DNA from: Limnephilus marmoratus
Taxonomy: Eukaryota; Arthropoda; Insecta; Trichoptera; Limnephilidae
Reading direction: 5' to 3'
Assembly (NCBI GenBank): GCA_917880885.1
Contig: OU862928.1
Coordinates: 39,544,962-39,608,961 of the forward strand
DNA length: 64,000 nt
A program made the translations under genes and the position numbers. Within the stretch, counting starts at the first letter, position 1; each line of letters opens with the position of its first letter. Positions 42,667-53,575 of the stretch are shown in pieces. Under the pieces are notes generated by a model that saw only the letters and a list, made by a program, of their open reading frames with translations, was not told the origin of the DNA and ran no database searches.

Positions 42667-42966
42667 TCATTGTTATCTCTTCTTTTATTTTATTCGTGTT
42701 AGTATTATGTTTTTTTATTGGTGCCCTTTTTTACCCATTTAAAGTACGCTCTAGCGTGTTTAAATCGCACTTTATGGAACGCGCGTTTTTTAAAGTTACC
42801 ATGGCAATATCAACAAAGCACAACTCGTTCATCTACATCTACTACGTTTTGCTCCTCCATCCATGTTATGAACCTTTCATATTCTTTTTTATAAACGTCT
42901 TTGGATTTTTCAGGTATTAACCGCGATTCTGCTTTGGTATTTAAATTATCAATGTTAGAACTCATT
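42667..42966 (-). pseudogene. Tyrosine-recombinase-like N-terminus (Crypton-like?)
   Basis: A 64-residue minus frame contains LIPEKSKDVYKKEYERFITW and MEEQNVVDVDERVVLC, ending at a stop. The pattern of a helical PEKS...Y.KEY..F..W start, then a second V.E..LL-like helix, resembles the SAM-like N-terminal domain of Crypton or ZMYM-type recombinase relatives. The catalytic half is not found. Confidence 0.4.
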
Positions 42967-43004
42967 TTACAACACACAATAACTAGTAAAAACTGTGATG
43001 TCAA

Positions 43005-44329
43005 CTATTAATCTTATGTGACAGATTGCAAATTAATGTTTGTGTTTTTCATTTCCATGACAACAAGATATTGTGATGTCACATCACGAATTCATTAATA
43101 GTTCTTATTTCCAAATTTTTAATAATAATATCAATATTTATGTTTTCAAAGTGTACCAATAAAAAAAAATAGCGTATAACTGGATAACTGGTATTTACAA
43201 CACTTGCTTTATTTCGAGCACTCGGCTACGCCGTCGTGCTCGAAAAATCGCGCGTGTTTTAAAGACCTGTTTATCCACTTATATTTTAATATACTATTTT
43301 AATGGACTATTGTCCGTAAATTAATAAATAAATTCACTTGGGGTTTCATCCAAATGCACCTAATATTTTCTCCTGACTTGAACTCAATTTAACTGTTAAT
43401 TCTTTTGATATCGTTAATGCTAGATAAAAGACGAAGATCGATGATTCGGGACCTTCAATGGTGCAATTAACATATAAAGAAAAATTAAAATGGCGCTATC
43501 AAAGCTCCATTAACTCATCTACAAACGACAAAACACCAATCAAACAACAACAAACAGAAAAAAGAGGGCGCTTTCATCCAAGAGAGGATACCTTACAGAC
43601 AGATAGTATTGCTTATAATTACGAATAAAATAACGGAATTTTTCTATGGAATTCAATATAACGCCACCCACACACTGCTTCAAAAAAAAAACAATGGCAT
43701 AAGGCCCCGGCATTCTCTCGCCGTTCTAACAAAATCGTTGCATTTTTTGCGCGTGGCAAAACCAGTTCTAATGCTTAAAATTTATGCCAGTTAATCATAA
43801 TATTGTCTATGAAAAAAGCGTACTGCAATGGTAATCCACGATTTAATCCACAAGAGAGCAAATAAAAGATAAATGAATTTGGGCAAGGCTTAAAGGAGTG
43901 GCAAAGAAAGGCAACTGAAATAAATTCGTCAGAATTAAAGATTAGTTACTATTGACATACACACCTAATCTGTTTAGAAGTCTGCCCACACTTTAGTCTC
44001 AAAAGGACCGTGAGGAGATAACATATTATTAAGACATTAGATCACTGCTTTTTTAGCATTCTGACAATAGATAAGATATATTATGGTCTGTAATACAAAA
44101 ACACCTCCACTCCAATTATTGGTATCCTGGTCCTTTTCTCAAAGGCTTTATACTCAAGAATTTGGTGTTGGTTTACCTATGAACAGCTCTACTAGTTTAG
44201 ACTGTAAAGCGTTCGTGTTAGTAATTAAAATTAGCGTCCAGTGTCCGGGTTTTGTCATAATGTTAATATGAAAACATATTAACTGCTTATAGTGTTAAAG
44301 ATATCTCTTATTGAAAACTGAAAATAGTT
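43005..44329. other. Interval without recognised features
   Basis: It includes a near-palindrome at 43217-43245 (CGAGCACTCGGCTACG / CGTCGTGCTCG). No gene or repeat family is identified. Confidence 0.3.
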
Positions 44330-44395
44330 ATTTTTTATTTTATTTTTTTTTTTATTTTTTTATTTTTATTTTATTTTTTTTTTTTTTTTTAATGT
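44330..44395 (+). repeat. T-rich run
   Basis: TTTTA and long T steps form a low-complexity tract next to the palindrome at 44421. Confidence 0.75.
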
Positions 44396-44420
44396 AGCTA
44401 TTACTTTGTGGTTATCCATT

Positions 44421-44516
44421 ATAGAATAATGAAATAATTTTACTTTGTATAAACCACTTTGGATTTGCACATCAAATAAGTGGTTTATACAAAGTAAAAT
44501 TATTTCATTATTCTAT
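44421..44516. repeat. Perfect 39 bp palindrome, 18 bp loop
   Basis: ATAGAATAATGAAATAATTT continues to 44459 and is exactly mirrored at 44478-44516. The arms do not match any family in the window. The palindrome sits just before the SINE E copy. Confidence 0.85.
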
Positions 44517-44519
44517 TAT

Positions 44520-44660
44520 AGTTATTTTTGTTTATTTTTAATTTTTAACTTTATGAGTAAAATCTCAAATTATAATTTTTAATTAAATGAAGACAATATT
44601 AGCGAAACTCAATCGAAAATCTGGAGACAAAGTTATTGGATGAAGAAAAGATACATCAGG
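44520..44660 (-). repeat. SINE E body
   Basis: AACTTTATGAGTAAAATCTC, AATGAAGACAATATTAGCG and ACTCAATCGAAAATCTGGAG are the reverse of the body at 21120-21200. The tRNA head is lost. Confidence 0.7.
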
Positions 44661-44776
44661 CAGAAAACACGGATATTTATTTATCAGGAAAGATTTCCGA
44701 CTAATGTCGATTATTGCACGACCTAAAGTTACTATTAACAATTTAGAGTGCGTAAATATTTACGTCAAAAACAGAA

Positions 44777-45269
44777 TCTAATATATAAAATTCTCGTGTC
44801 ACGGTGTTTGTTACCATACTCCTCCGAAACGGCTGGACCAATTTTGATGAAATTTTGTGTGCTTATCTGGTAGGTCTGAGAATCGACCAACATCTATTTT
44901 TCATACCCCTAAAAGTAAAGGGTGTTCCACTCCGAAGAAAATTATATTCCCCATACATTTTGTATGGAACGAATTCTCCTATTTTGAAAGAACTAAAGCA
45001 ATATTGTAAGGGATATAATATTGAACTGTGAACCGGGGGAGGGGGGAGGGGGGAAAGGAACTCAGGAAGGGGGGTTAGCGGGACGGGGGAAGGGGAGAAG
45101 TGGAGTGGGGTGAGGGAGAGGGAACGCGAGAGGGGAAAGGATACGCAGGGAGAAACAATTTAGATCAAGGTATGGTATACGCATGGAGAAACAATTTAGA
45201 TCAATTCAGCTAATAAGTTGACAACAGTTTTTGATTCTGAGGCGGTACGAATTTCGCCGGATCAGCTAG
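44777..45269 (+). mobile_element. Complete non-autonomous Helitron
   Basis: It begins TCTAATATATAAAATTCTCG and ends CGCCGGATCAGCTAG, with A before and T after. The 5' part carries CTCCTCCGAAACGGCTGGAC. A purine tract follows at 45035-45160, and the block GAGAAACAATTTAGATCAA is duplicated in tandem near 45150-45205. There is no Rep/helicase. Confidence 0.78.
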
Positions 45270-45362
45270 TAATATTATAAATGTTTGACATTATATTATA
45301 ATTTTATTATTATATTATATTTAGGTATAATAATATTTTAAACTCATGATTACGCTCGCTCA

Positions 45363-45671
45363 TTGCACATAAACACAAAAGGCCGTTCCGTTTATTCTCC
45401 ATACACGACCTCATCGCGCGGCGTCTGTCAAAAAATTAATTATACCCCCCCGCCGGCCCCCGCCTGCCTTCCCGCTTCACCCGGGATGGAATGTTTAGGA
45501 AATGTTTTCCGTCGAACATGGGAAGCTCGAAACACAACAAAAGTTGACAATATTTATGATGTTGATGACAAACATTGGATGTTGTTATGGGACTGTCAAG
45601 TCAAATGTCAAAGCTATGGACCCCGCTTAACCCGTTTAATCACAGGAGACCCTAGTTGTCCCAAAACATAA
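45363..45671 (+). CDS. Unassigned 102-residue open frame
   Basis: It starts MHINTKGRSVYSPY and has a Pro-rich stretch, then MECLGNVFRRTWEARNTTKV and DDKHWMLLWDCQVKCQS. No domain is recognised. Composition is GC-richer than its surroundings. ACAGGAGACCC appears at its end and again 40 bp later, which suggests repeat origin. It could be an exon, but no splice signals are convincing. Confidence 0.15.
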   Translation: MHINTKGRSVYSPYTTSSRGVCQKINYTPPPAPACLPASPGMECLGNVFRRTWEARNTTKVDNIYDVDDKHWMLLWDCQVKCQSYGPRLTRLITGDPSCPKT

Positions 45672-47193
45672 TATGCCGTTATAATAACAGGAGACCCAGA
45701 TTGTCCTAGAGCGACCGTGCATTATTAAAAGTTAGATATCTCTCTTTCTGTTATGCGAATATTTGTGATTTCTTTCATGTTAGAAACGGAAAGAAATAAT
45801 GCTTCTCATTGTCTTAGAATTATATGAGCTAGGTTGTTCAGATATTTTACAAACCCGATCAAAAGTGACGGTTTAATTTTGCGCCTATTTGTGACGTAAC
45901 CCACATTTAATTTTAAAATAAAATTGTATGAAAGTGATAAAAAGTGAGGTGACAGTTTTATTAAAAATTTTGTTTAGAAAAGGAATCTGAATTTAAAATT
46001 TGAAGTTTATTCTATTTTAATTACTTTAATTCAAATATTCGCAGGTATGCATTTTTTAGCCAATTTACATTTCCAATATTAAAATTTTAATATTTATAAA
46101 CAAAAATGTTGATTTCTAATAAACATATCGGAAAGATTATTTTATCTCAATTTTAGAAAAATTTTTATTTTTGCAAAAGCGTTAAAAAAAACTAATAAAT
46201 AGGAACATTTAAAATGCATGGGAAGAACCAGGAATTTTTCGCGCAAACTTTGACAGGCAAAAGTTGACAGAAAATTATTTTCTTATTATTCGAAGGGTTA
46301 AGCTAAACTATCCCGGAATATCGATTTGATTATTGCAGACCAAATCATCATTAAAAAAACAGTAATAAAATTTACATAGTCATTGTTTTGATTCAATTTT
46401 AAGCATTTTTTTAACGTGGAATTCAAACGGCAATAAAAATGTAAACAAACATATACATCGATCGTAAAATAGTTGTAAGTCACACATTAATAATAGCCGT
46501 TGTTGTTTTAATAGCAGATCGCCTATCTGAAACAATTAGAAATAACAGTACCTTGTGTCTAGATGTATAGAGATGTAATCATACACTTGTCTCACACCTG
46601 CATTCACTTTTAGCCGAGGTTTGGTTACGAAGTATTTGGACTACGAGCACCATTTGAAATCTATCCACACCAAAGATATTCTAATACAGAAGAGATATGC
46701 TATGGTGTCCGCGCAACTGTCGCCGGACTACGCGCTAATTAGCGTAGTTTTCATACAAAAAGAATTTGTTCATTTCGTTGATTTTTTGAAAATGTTCATT
46801 AATATTGGTTAACAATATATTTTCAATAAGGAAAGAATTCGTTCATTTAGTTTAACGTTCGTTTGGTTTATTCGCTAATTATTTGTTCTTTTAGTTTATT
46901 TGTTATTTGGTAAACAATATCGGCGACACCAGGAAGCGCAGACCCACATAGTAAAAACAGCAGATAGCACATCTACTTATATTCCAATATCTTTGATCCA
47001 CACCGATTTATTAAACACTTTCAGCCTTAAAATAAAGAAAAACAGTTCACAGCCGTTAAAAGGTATTTTTGTTACGCATTGAATAAAGACTGTACATTTT
47101 ATTTTTCGAATTATTACAAATAAAAAAATTCATTATTTTGTTGGTAACATTTAGCATGCGCGGACAAATTAGAGTTTTGATTTGTGATGTTTG
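45672..47193. other. A+T-rich interval
   Basis: No element or gene is recognised. Motifs such as CTTTGACAGGCAAAAGTTGACAG (46247) are simple TTGACA clusters. Confidence 0.3.
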
Positions 47194-47638
47194 ACTTCCC
47201 TCAGGGCCTATGTCATCTTAGGGGATGCTGTGTGGAGGGTCTTTCCAAGGAAAGAGAGGATAGGAAGTTCTGAGAATGAAAGAGGTATGAGGAGTGGGTA
47301 GGAATCTGGGAGTCAGTGTGTCTAGGAGTGACGGACGTGTGAATCCATCACTCCAACTGCGGTGCAAGGCAGATGGGTCGAGGGAGACCTGCTGGAGAGG
47401 TCTAGGTTAGGGCTAGGGCTCCCTCAATCAATCTCTCACCATCCGGCCCACCACGCTACTGCGTGGATGGATGGATAAACGCATTGGCTGCCAAGACCTA
47501 GACAAACCTCACCCCATGATCCAGGGCACCTCTGCTTACCAAACGTAGTGAACCACTTGGGGTGATCCATGGCAGAGGTTTTGGTTATCCAATAAATGAT
47601 TCCCGGGGCGGCGGTACCCATATCCACCTCCCAAATTC
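47194..47638 (-). repeat. Family A copy, nearly full length
   Basis: It runs from CTTCCCTCAGGGCCTATGTC to CCACCTCCCAAATT and includes CCTCAACCAATCTCTCACC-like central sequence, so it is among the least deleted copies. The poly(A) tip is missing. Confidence 0.82.
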
Positions 47639-47709
47639 AACATTATTGCTATTATTATTATGTTATTTTTCATCAGTTTCAATCAATGACTATAAATTAT
47701 ATAAATAAA

Positions 47710-47928
47710 CTAGCTGATCCGGCGAACTTCGTACCGCCTTAGAATCAAAAACTGTTGTCAACTTATTAGCTGAATTGATCTAAATTGTTTCTCCCTGCGT
47801 ATCCTTTCCCCTCTCGCGTTCCCTCTCCCTCTCCCCACTCCACTTCTCCCCTTCCCCCGTCCCGCTAACCCCCCTTCCTGATTTCTTCCCCCCTCCCCCC
47901 TCCCCCCTCGAGAATTTTATATATTAGA
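47710..47928 (-). mobile_element. Internally deleted Helitron
   Basis: The minus strand begins TCTAATATATAAAATTCTCG and ends GCCGGATCAGCTAG, with A/T flanks. It has the same termini as 44777-45269. The middle is a polypyrimidine tract (plus strand 47800-47910). It is 219 bp long. Confidence 0.78.
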
Positions 47929-48179
47929 TAGACTCGCCATAGTCTCATATACTCACAATACCTATAACGTGGAAAGTAAGGAACACTCTTTTGTTTTCAG
48001 CGATTTTCAGTATCATTTCTTAATTCAAAAGTTTATTCCTGTGTGATAAAGATAGACAATCAAATTATGTGTGTGTATCAATGACATGGATATATGAGCG
48101 GGCGGCGTATTGCTTGTCACTTTTTGATGGAACGTTCGGCCTTTTGTTTCGGCCTTTTCAAAATTGTACCAACACTTTG

Positions 48180-48510
48180 TTGAATCCTACAAATTATTGT
48201 AACAAGGGTATAATACATTTAACGATTTGATTTGTTATTGTAATGTTTATATTATATTTTGTTCTATGTTATTGTTAAATATTACATTGTTTAAAATATT
48301 TCACGGGTTTTCACAAGATTATACAAGTGGTTTTTTTTTTTTTAAAAACTACTTGTATATTCTTAAAAGTTTTTTCACTTTTATAACTTTTGGTATAAAT
48401 TCTATGTATGTGTTATCCTAGATATCTTAAATATTATTTTCTAATCTATGTAAAAGCCCCCACGGTCGTATAACAACAATAAATAAATAAATAAATAAAT
48501 AAATATAGGT
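48180..48510 (+). repeat. LINE 3' UTR with TAAA tail
   Basis: AAAAGCCCCCACGGTCGTAT precedes seven or so AATA repeats near 48478. A short repeat tail after a GC-richer patch is typical of LINE 3' ends. No RT coding is retained. Confidence 0.5.
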
Positions 48511-48524
48511 TTTGAGTATGTGTG

Positions 48525-48605
48525 AGTAAGATTAAGTTAGGTTAAGTTAGATTAAGTAGATTAAGTTAGATTAAGTAGATTAAGTTAGATTAAGTTAGAC
48601 TTAGG
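48525..48605 (+). repeat. Minisatellite GATTAAGTTA
   Basis: Units of about 10-15 bp alternate GATTAAGTTA and GATTAAGTA. Confidence 0.75.
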
Positions 48606-48609
48606 ATGT

Positions 48610-48832
48610 TAAGTAGATTACTAAATACATATTAAGGTAAATGTATTATTGGGGGGCAAGAATTCCAATAATCCATGCGCTTGATAGCTGCAAGACGAGT
48701 TGTTATCTAGCCTCCTAAGTTAAGTAAATTCTAATGTAAAATCCATGTTAATTTGTACAGCGCTCTTGAGGCGATTTTTCGCAAAAACAGCGCTATATAA
48801 GTTGTCCAAATTTATTATTATTATTATTATCT
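48610..48832 (+). repeat. LINE 3' UTR with TTA tail
   Basis: TTTGTACAGCGCTCTTGAGG, CAGCGCTATATAAGTTGTCC and then TTATTATTATTATTA. The simple tail suggests an RTE-type 3' end. Confidence 0.5.
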
Positions 48833-49834
48833 TAAAAATAACATTATATTTGTTTAAGGGGGATATGTAAAAAATCGGTAGAAATTTGGATAGCGGCGGC
48901 TTTTAAAAATAACTTATTATTAAATTCATTGACAGTTGCACTAACAGTCCAGAAACTTTTTTGTCTAAATGGCAAACCGTTCCCATACTACAACAACGGA
49001 TGCTACCATTTTGTTAAATAAATGATAGCTTCGCAATCAAACAAGCCGAGAGTGAAATTGTAACAATTATTACACTAGATTGTACGTTATGACTCTAATA
49101 ACCTCCAATTGTCGGCCATTCATCACTCGTTCAATTATTCCGCAGCCATCTTGACAAGCGTGGGAAGGTTTATGACGTTTGACATTGAAAATCCTCTAAT
49201 TCAAGATGGCGGAATTTTTACGATTTTTCCCGCCTTCTACGAATGGCGACGCGTGTTTTGGATGGCAACTAAGTCACGGCGACCCGCATGCAAATAACAT
49301 TATCATAACAATATGAAATGAATTTTAATATTGCGGTTCTCAAATTATTTAAATAGATTGATAATTAATTCTATTTGTATCATCTATTGTCTGTTAAACT
49401 GTGTGAGAAATTTGTTGACGTTTGTGCATGTGATAGGAAAACGGGAGAAGAAATAGAATGGGTTATAAGTTATAAGTTATAAGCATTGTTTTTTGGAATG
49501 ATCTCTTGTCAGATTTGGCTCTGGGCCCAATCTGGCTCAATCATTCAAAATTGTATCGATGTTTTAAAATAATATTTAGATTATTGTGTACTGTTTTATA
49601 TAGGCATTTTAAATACAATCGGGGACAACTCTGATCGTTCGTTATTATTGTTATTTCATCTTTAAACTGGACATGTTTGGTAATCTGCAGTATACATGGT
49701 GTCTGGAAATTAGCAGTTCAAGAAAAAAACTGGTAAATCTACATCACATTTGGAGCCGATTTTGTAGTAATGCATTTTTTTATTTGAGCCTTCGTTTTCG
49801 ACAAATCGAGTCCGAAGTTGGAATAGATATAATA
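48833..49834. other. Low-copy-looking interval
   Basis: No family member is recognised. A GC-richer patch lies at 49110-49290 with a 62-residue frame lacking known motifs. Confidence 0.3.
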
Positions 49835-50216
49835 TAGATGTGGACCTACCGGATCTGCCCTGATGATGAACACTGCAACGCTGTCCGAAACGTTGGCTAA
49901 AGAAAGGGTAGCGCAACACGGCGTAACATCCCAAAAACAAATAACGAAAATTCTTTTGGCCGTGAAAATCTTAAAACATAACCAATATAGATACGATTAT
50001 ATATTTTCACGGCCAAAAGTATTTTTGTTATTAGTTTTTGGGGTATTATGCCGTGTTGCGCTACCTCCTTCTTTAGCCAACGTTTCGGACAGCGTTGCAG
50101 TGTCCATCATCACACATCTGCCCTGATGATGGACACTGCAACACTGTCCGAAACGTTGGCTAAAGGAGGTAGCGCAACACGGCATAATACCCCAAAAACT
50201 AATAACAAAAATAACC
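49835..50216. repeat. Family P triple: sense, antisense, sense
   Basis: Sense 49845-49975, antisense 50008-50115 and sense 50117-50216 share CCTGATGATG, CACTGCAACGCTGTCCGAAA, CGTTGGCTAAAG and GCGCAACACGGC. Junctions are TTTGGCCGTGAAAAT against its complement, and ATGATGTGT-like centres. Penelope-like elements are known for alternating partial copies and for hammerhead motifs in their terminal repeats, hence the provisional assignment. Confidence 0.75.
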
Positions 50217-50927
50217 AATATAAACTAAACTAATAATATTTTGGTACAGTTTAGTAAATGTATTAAATCCCTCAATAATGTAAAATACCGTAACATGTTC
50301 AAGCAATCGATTTAGAATAATTGAAACGAAGGTCATCAAGGTTTTTCACACAAGTTTTTTAATCAAAATTTCGACTTATGTCCTTTCGTGTTGATATCAA
50401 ACCAAATTATTATCGTGAAGGTATAACTGTTTCTCGTAAAACACTATCATTAACAACTACAAGGTGATATTGCTGTATATGTTATCTAAACCACTAAGGC
50501 CTCGTATTTACGAGGATATTTACCATTTGGTTTAAAATATTTCCGTTTTGCAATAAAATCCAAATGAATGTAATATTTCTGAACGCAACAAAAAAATAAA
50601 AACTGTTATTGAAAGATGATAAAATACGATTTAAAATTGAACTATTCGAATGTTAATATTATTTTGAATATAAACATTATTTTAAATGTAAATATTATTT
50701 TGAATGTAAACATTATTTTGAATGTAAACATAAAGTTTTGAAAATGGCTCACCTTACATTTTTTCTATCTACTGATAACGATAAACATAATTGTGTGCAG
50801 TTCACACGCGGTAGAAGTGAAATCTTCAGAAAACTAAAGTAGAAAAGAGTGGGGAGGCTACGAAGCACCGCATAAAGAGGAGACCGATTATTCTCATCTC
50901 ATTCTCTTGTTGGCTAAATCCTATAGA
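50217..50927. other. A+T-rich interval with 18 bp repeats
   Basis: 50658-50729 holds four units of about 18 bp (ATTATTTTGAATGTAAAC). The rest is unassigned. Confidence 0.55.
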
Positions 50928-51341
50928 TTTTTTTTACAATAGCTCCACACAGGAAGCCCTAAGGAAAATAATTTCACTCAGGGCCTATGTCATCTTAGGG
51001 GATGTTATGTGGAGGGGTTTTTTAAGGAAGGGAAAGATAAAAAGTTCTGGGAAGGAAAAAGATATGAGGGGTGGGTAGGAATCTGGGGTTCAGTGTGTCC
51101 AGGAGTGAAGTACGTTTGAATCCATCTCTTCAACTGCGGTACAAGGCGGTGGGTCGAAAGATTCTGACTGGAGAAGATAAAAGACCTCCCTCAATCAGTC
51201 TCCCTCGATCCTGCTCTCCACGCAGCAGGTGGGCGTACGTATCGGCTGCCAAGCTGGACAAACCTAGCGAACTATGGCAGAGGTATTAGTTATCCAATAA
51301 ATGGTTCCCAGGGCTGCGGTACCCGAACCCGCCTCTCAAAT
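50928..51341 (-). repeat. Family A copy
   Basis: A T run, ATAGCTCCACACAGGAAGCC, GGATATGAGGGGTGGGTAGG-like body and a head ending CGAACCCGCCTCTCAAATT are all present. About 50 bp around the ACCCGGGCACC block are deleted. Confidence 0.83.
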
Positions 51342-51451
51342 TGTATGTGTTTGATTGTTTTAAGTACGTGAAATAGATGTAAGTAAATAGATGTATGTGT
51401 TTGTCTGCTTTTTCGTTCCATCGAGTTACAAATCATAACGATGTTAAATAA

Positions 51452-51875
51452 GGGCCCGCAACCCGAATTTCTACCGATTTCTTACATATTTCCCTTAAAC
51501 ACGGTAAGTTTTAAAACTCTTCAAAAATATATGTTATTCTTGAATATAATATCTAGTCATTCCCCGCGCCGAAACGCAAATTATATAAAATTCTCTCGAT
51601 AGAAAAAAATCGCAAAGTATACTCCAAAAATGATTATAAACACGTTTGTTTCAGTTATTTTACAAGTTATATGTATGAAAAATTCACAGTGTTTCTTTAA
51701 ATGCTGTTTAAGACAATGCCCCTGAGTTTTTTGCTCTATTCTAAACGAGTCGTGTTTTTTAAACATTTTCGCAATTTTCGCTTCGATTTTGTCACTGTAA
51801 ATGTTAGCGTTCTCCTCTAACGTTCGTAATTTCGTATCTCTCCATCTTCTTCTTTTCAAACCCGGTTGCAAAGCC
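51452..51875. repeat. MITE family I, copy 2
   Basis: GGGCCCGCAACCCGAATTT and, reversed, GGCTTTGCAACCGGGTTTG form better inverted ends than copy 1. TAA flanks both sides. The sequence is close to copy 1 throughout. Confidence 0.72.
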
Positions 51876-51939
51876 TAAGTGTTAGATTTGTTAATTGTCA
51901 ATGATAATTTACTAGGTTCAGATAACTGAAGTAAATAGA

Positions 51940-52644
51940 AAAGAGGGAACCAGAAATATGTCATTTTTAAATCAGATTTTAGACGTATTGACTCTTTTCC
52001 ACAAAAAAATTATAAATGTATTTCAAAAGATTGTTCTTTTATCTAGCATTTGCATGTTTTAAATTTTGAGAAAAAATGTTAATTTTTAGTATAATAAGGT
52101 TATACCGTAGGTCGTTGGCAGATTTGTTAAATTTTCAAAAAAGATTTTGTATTACACCACACCCATTTCAAATCATATAATCATGCAGTAAAATAAATCA
52201 ATACTTTATCTAGGTCTCATATTTTAGAATTTTAATTTTAGTTTAAATAAAATTATTAAAAAATATATACGTACACGTGTTTCTTGACGAAAATTGGTTC
52301 GTTTGTGTATTTATTTGCGCACTTACAAAACTAATATATTTCAGATTTTTTAACATTCTTATTTAACATAGACATTATTAAAAAAATATAAATACTTATA
52401 ATCAAAAAATAATTACAAAAGTACATTATTTTAAGAGTTTTATCATCACGCCTTTCTGCATTTTTGAATGTAGGTATAAATTAAAGCAAATTTGGAATGA
52501 AATAAAATCGATATTTAGTTATAATTTTAAAAAGCTGATACGGAGAATAATTAATCTTTCTCATTGTAACCGCCCTGCACGATCGTAAGAACAACTTTCA
52601 ACGAAATGTGGATTTTCGGCCGCTGGCTGGTTAAACGCTCTTAA
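51940..52644. repeat. Family H element, full length
   Basis: It starts AAGAGGGAACCAGAAATATG and ends GCTGGTTAAACGCTCTTAA. It is close in sequence to 17093. It begins about 60 bp after MITE I. Confidence 0.75.
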
Positions 52645-52981
52645 TCTACAGCACCGTTTTTGCAAAAATTCACCTGAAGGTTTTTCGTAATTAGCCAATT
52701 GACCTAAAGCAACTTAAACGTAAATTCAACGTTTATCTGTCGCACAACCTACCACCCAGTACTAAGAACTGTGCTAATAATTGTGAACTAAAACTGGTGG
52801 CTTACAATTAATGACTTTAATTAGGTTTATAGCTAATTGCATCTAGTAAAATGGTTTCTTTCAAATCAACTTGATTTCTTTGATTACTTAGTTATACCCA
52901 GTGGCGAACCCTCCCTCAAGTTAATTGGTCAAAAACCTCCCAAAATTGTAAGATGACAGTAAAAAATAATATTATGAAATA
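52645..52981. other. Interval without recognised features
   Basis: No element or gene is recognised. Confidence 0.3.
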
Positions 52982-53130
52982 CTGGCTGACCCGGCAAACG
53001 TTGTTCTGCCATATAAATTATTTCTAGTGGATATTTTGGTTGTTAAATAAAAAAAATAACGAATGTATTGTAAGCGTGTGGGGATGGGATCTATGACAGA
53101 AAGAGGAATGGAGCGCTGTAGACGATGACC
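52982..53130 (-). mobile_element. Helitron 3' end
   Basis: The plus strand opens CTGGCTGACCCGGCAAACGT then TGTTCTGCC, so the minus strand ends with a GGCA...TGCC stem followed by CCAG. The 5' end was not found, and the boundary near 53130 is a guess. Confidence 0.5.
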
Positions 53131-53561
53131 ACCGGTAAAAACAAAAAACGTGTTACGTTTAAGCAAGTACCATTTGATAATCTGAATGTTAAACAAGTTT
53201 TTCCTAATATTTATCATACAATAGGCCACTTGGATGGATTTCATAACGACTTGGAAAAAATCGTGTGGATAGATTTTTTAACTAAGATTACGAAAATGTT
53301 AGTAAAATTTTTTAGAAATGTACAGTTTTTTTTTTAAATTAATAAATAAATCCATTATTTAGGCTCGTGACGTCACTACATGAAAATGTCGCGTCTCCGA
53401 AAATGTTCCTATTAATTTTATAAAATTCCACACTGATTTATTTTTTTTATATGGCAACATTTTGATTTCAGGCGAATTTTTGAATTGACATTTAACGTTC
53501 ACTAGATTTATTGTTTGTTCTCTGCGAACTTTCCATTTGGTTTGACTTTTTGACAGATATT
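53131..53561. other. A+T-rich interval
   Basis: It ends with TTTGACTTTTTGACAG, a cluster of TTGACA-like motifs upstream of the ATG at 53562. Confidence 0.3.
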
Positions 53562-53575
53562 ATGAAGAGAACCCC
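53562..53575 (+). other. Possible start codon and splice donor
   Basis: ATGAAGAGAACCCC is followed directly by GTAAGTTTT, a strong insect 5' splice site. It would encode MKRTP plus part of a codon. Short first coding exons exist in insects, but no downstream exon is visible. This is weak. Confidence 0.15.

Noticed and set aside
42654..42920. 88-residue hydrophobic plus-strand frame as a membrane protein
   Set aside because: It is the reverse-strand shadow of the recombinase-like fragment and of A+T-rich sequence.
48525..48605. Telomere-like or origin repeat
   Set aside because: The GATTAAGTTA units are irregular simple sequence beside LINE tails.
1084..50216. Family P as a transcription terminator or miRNA hairpin
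   Set aside because: Single copies without inverted partners exist (10402), and the pairs have different centres, so the hairpin is secondary to how copies are arranged.
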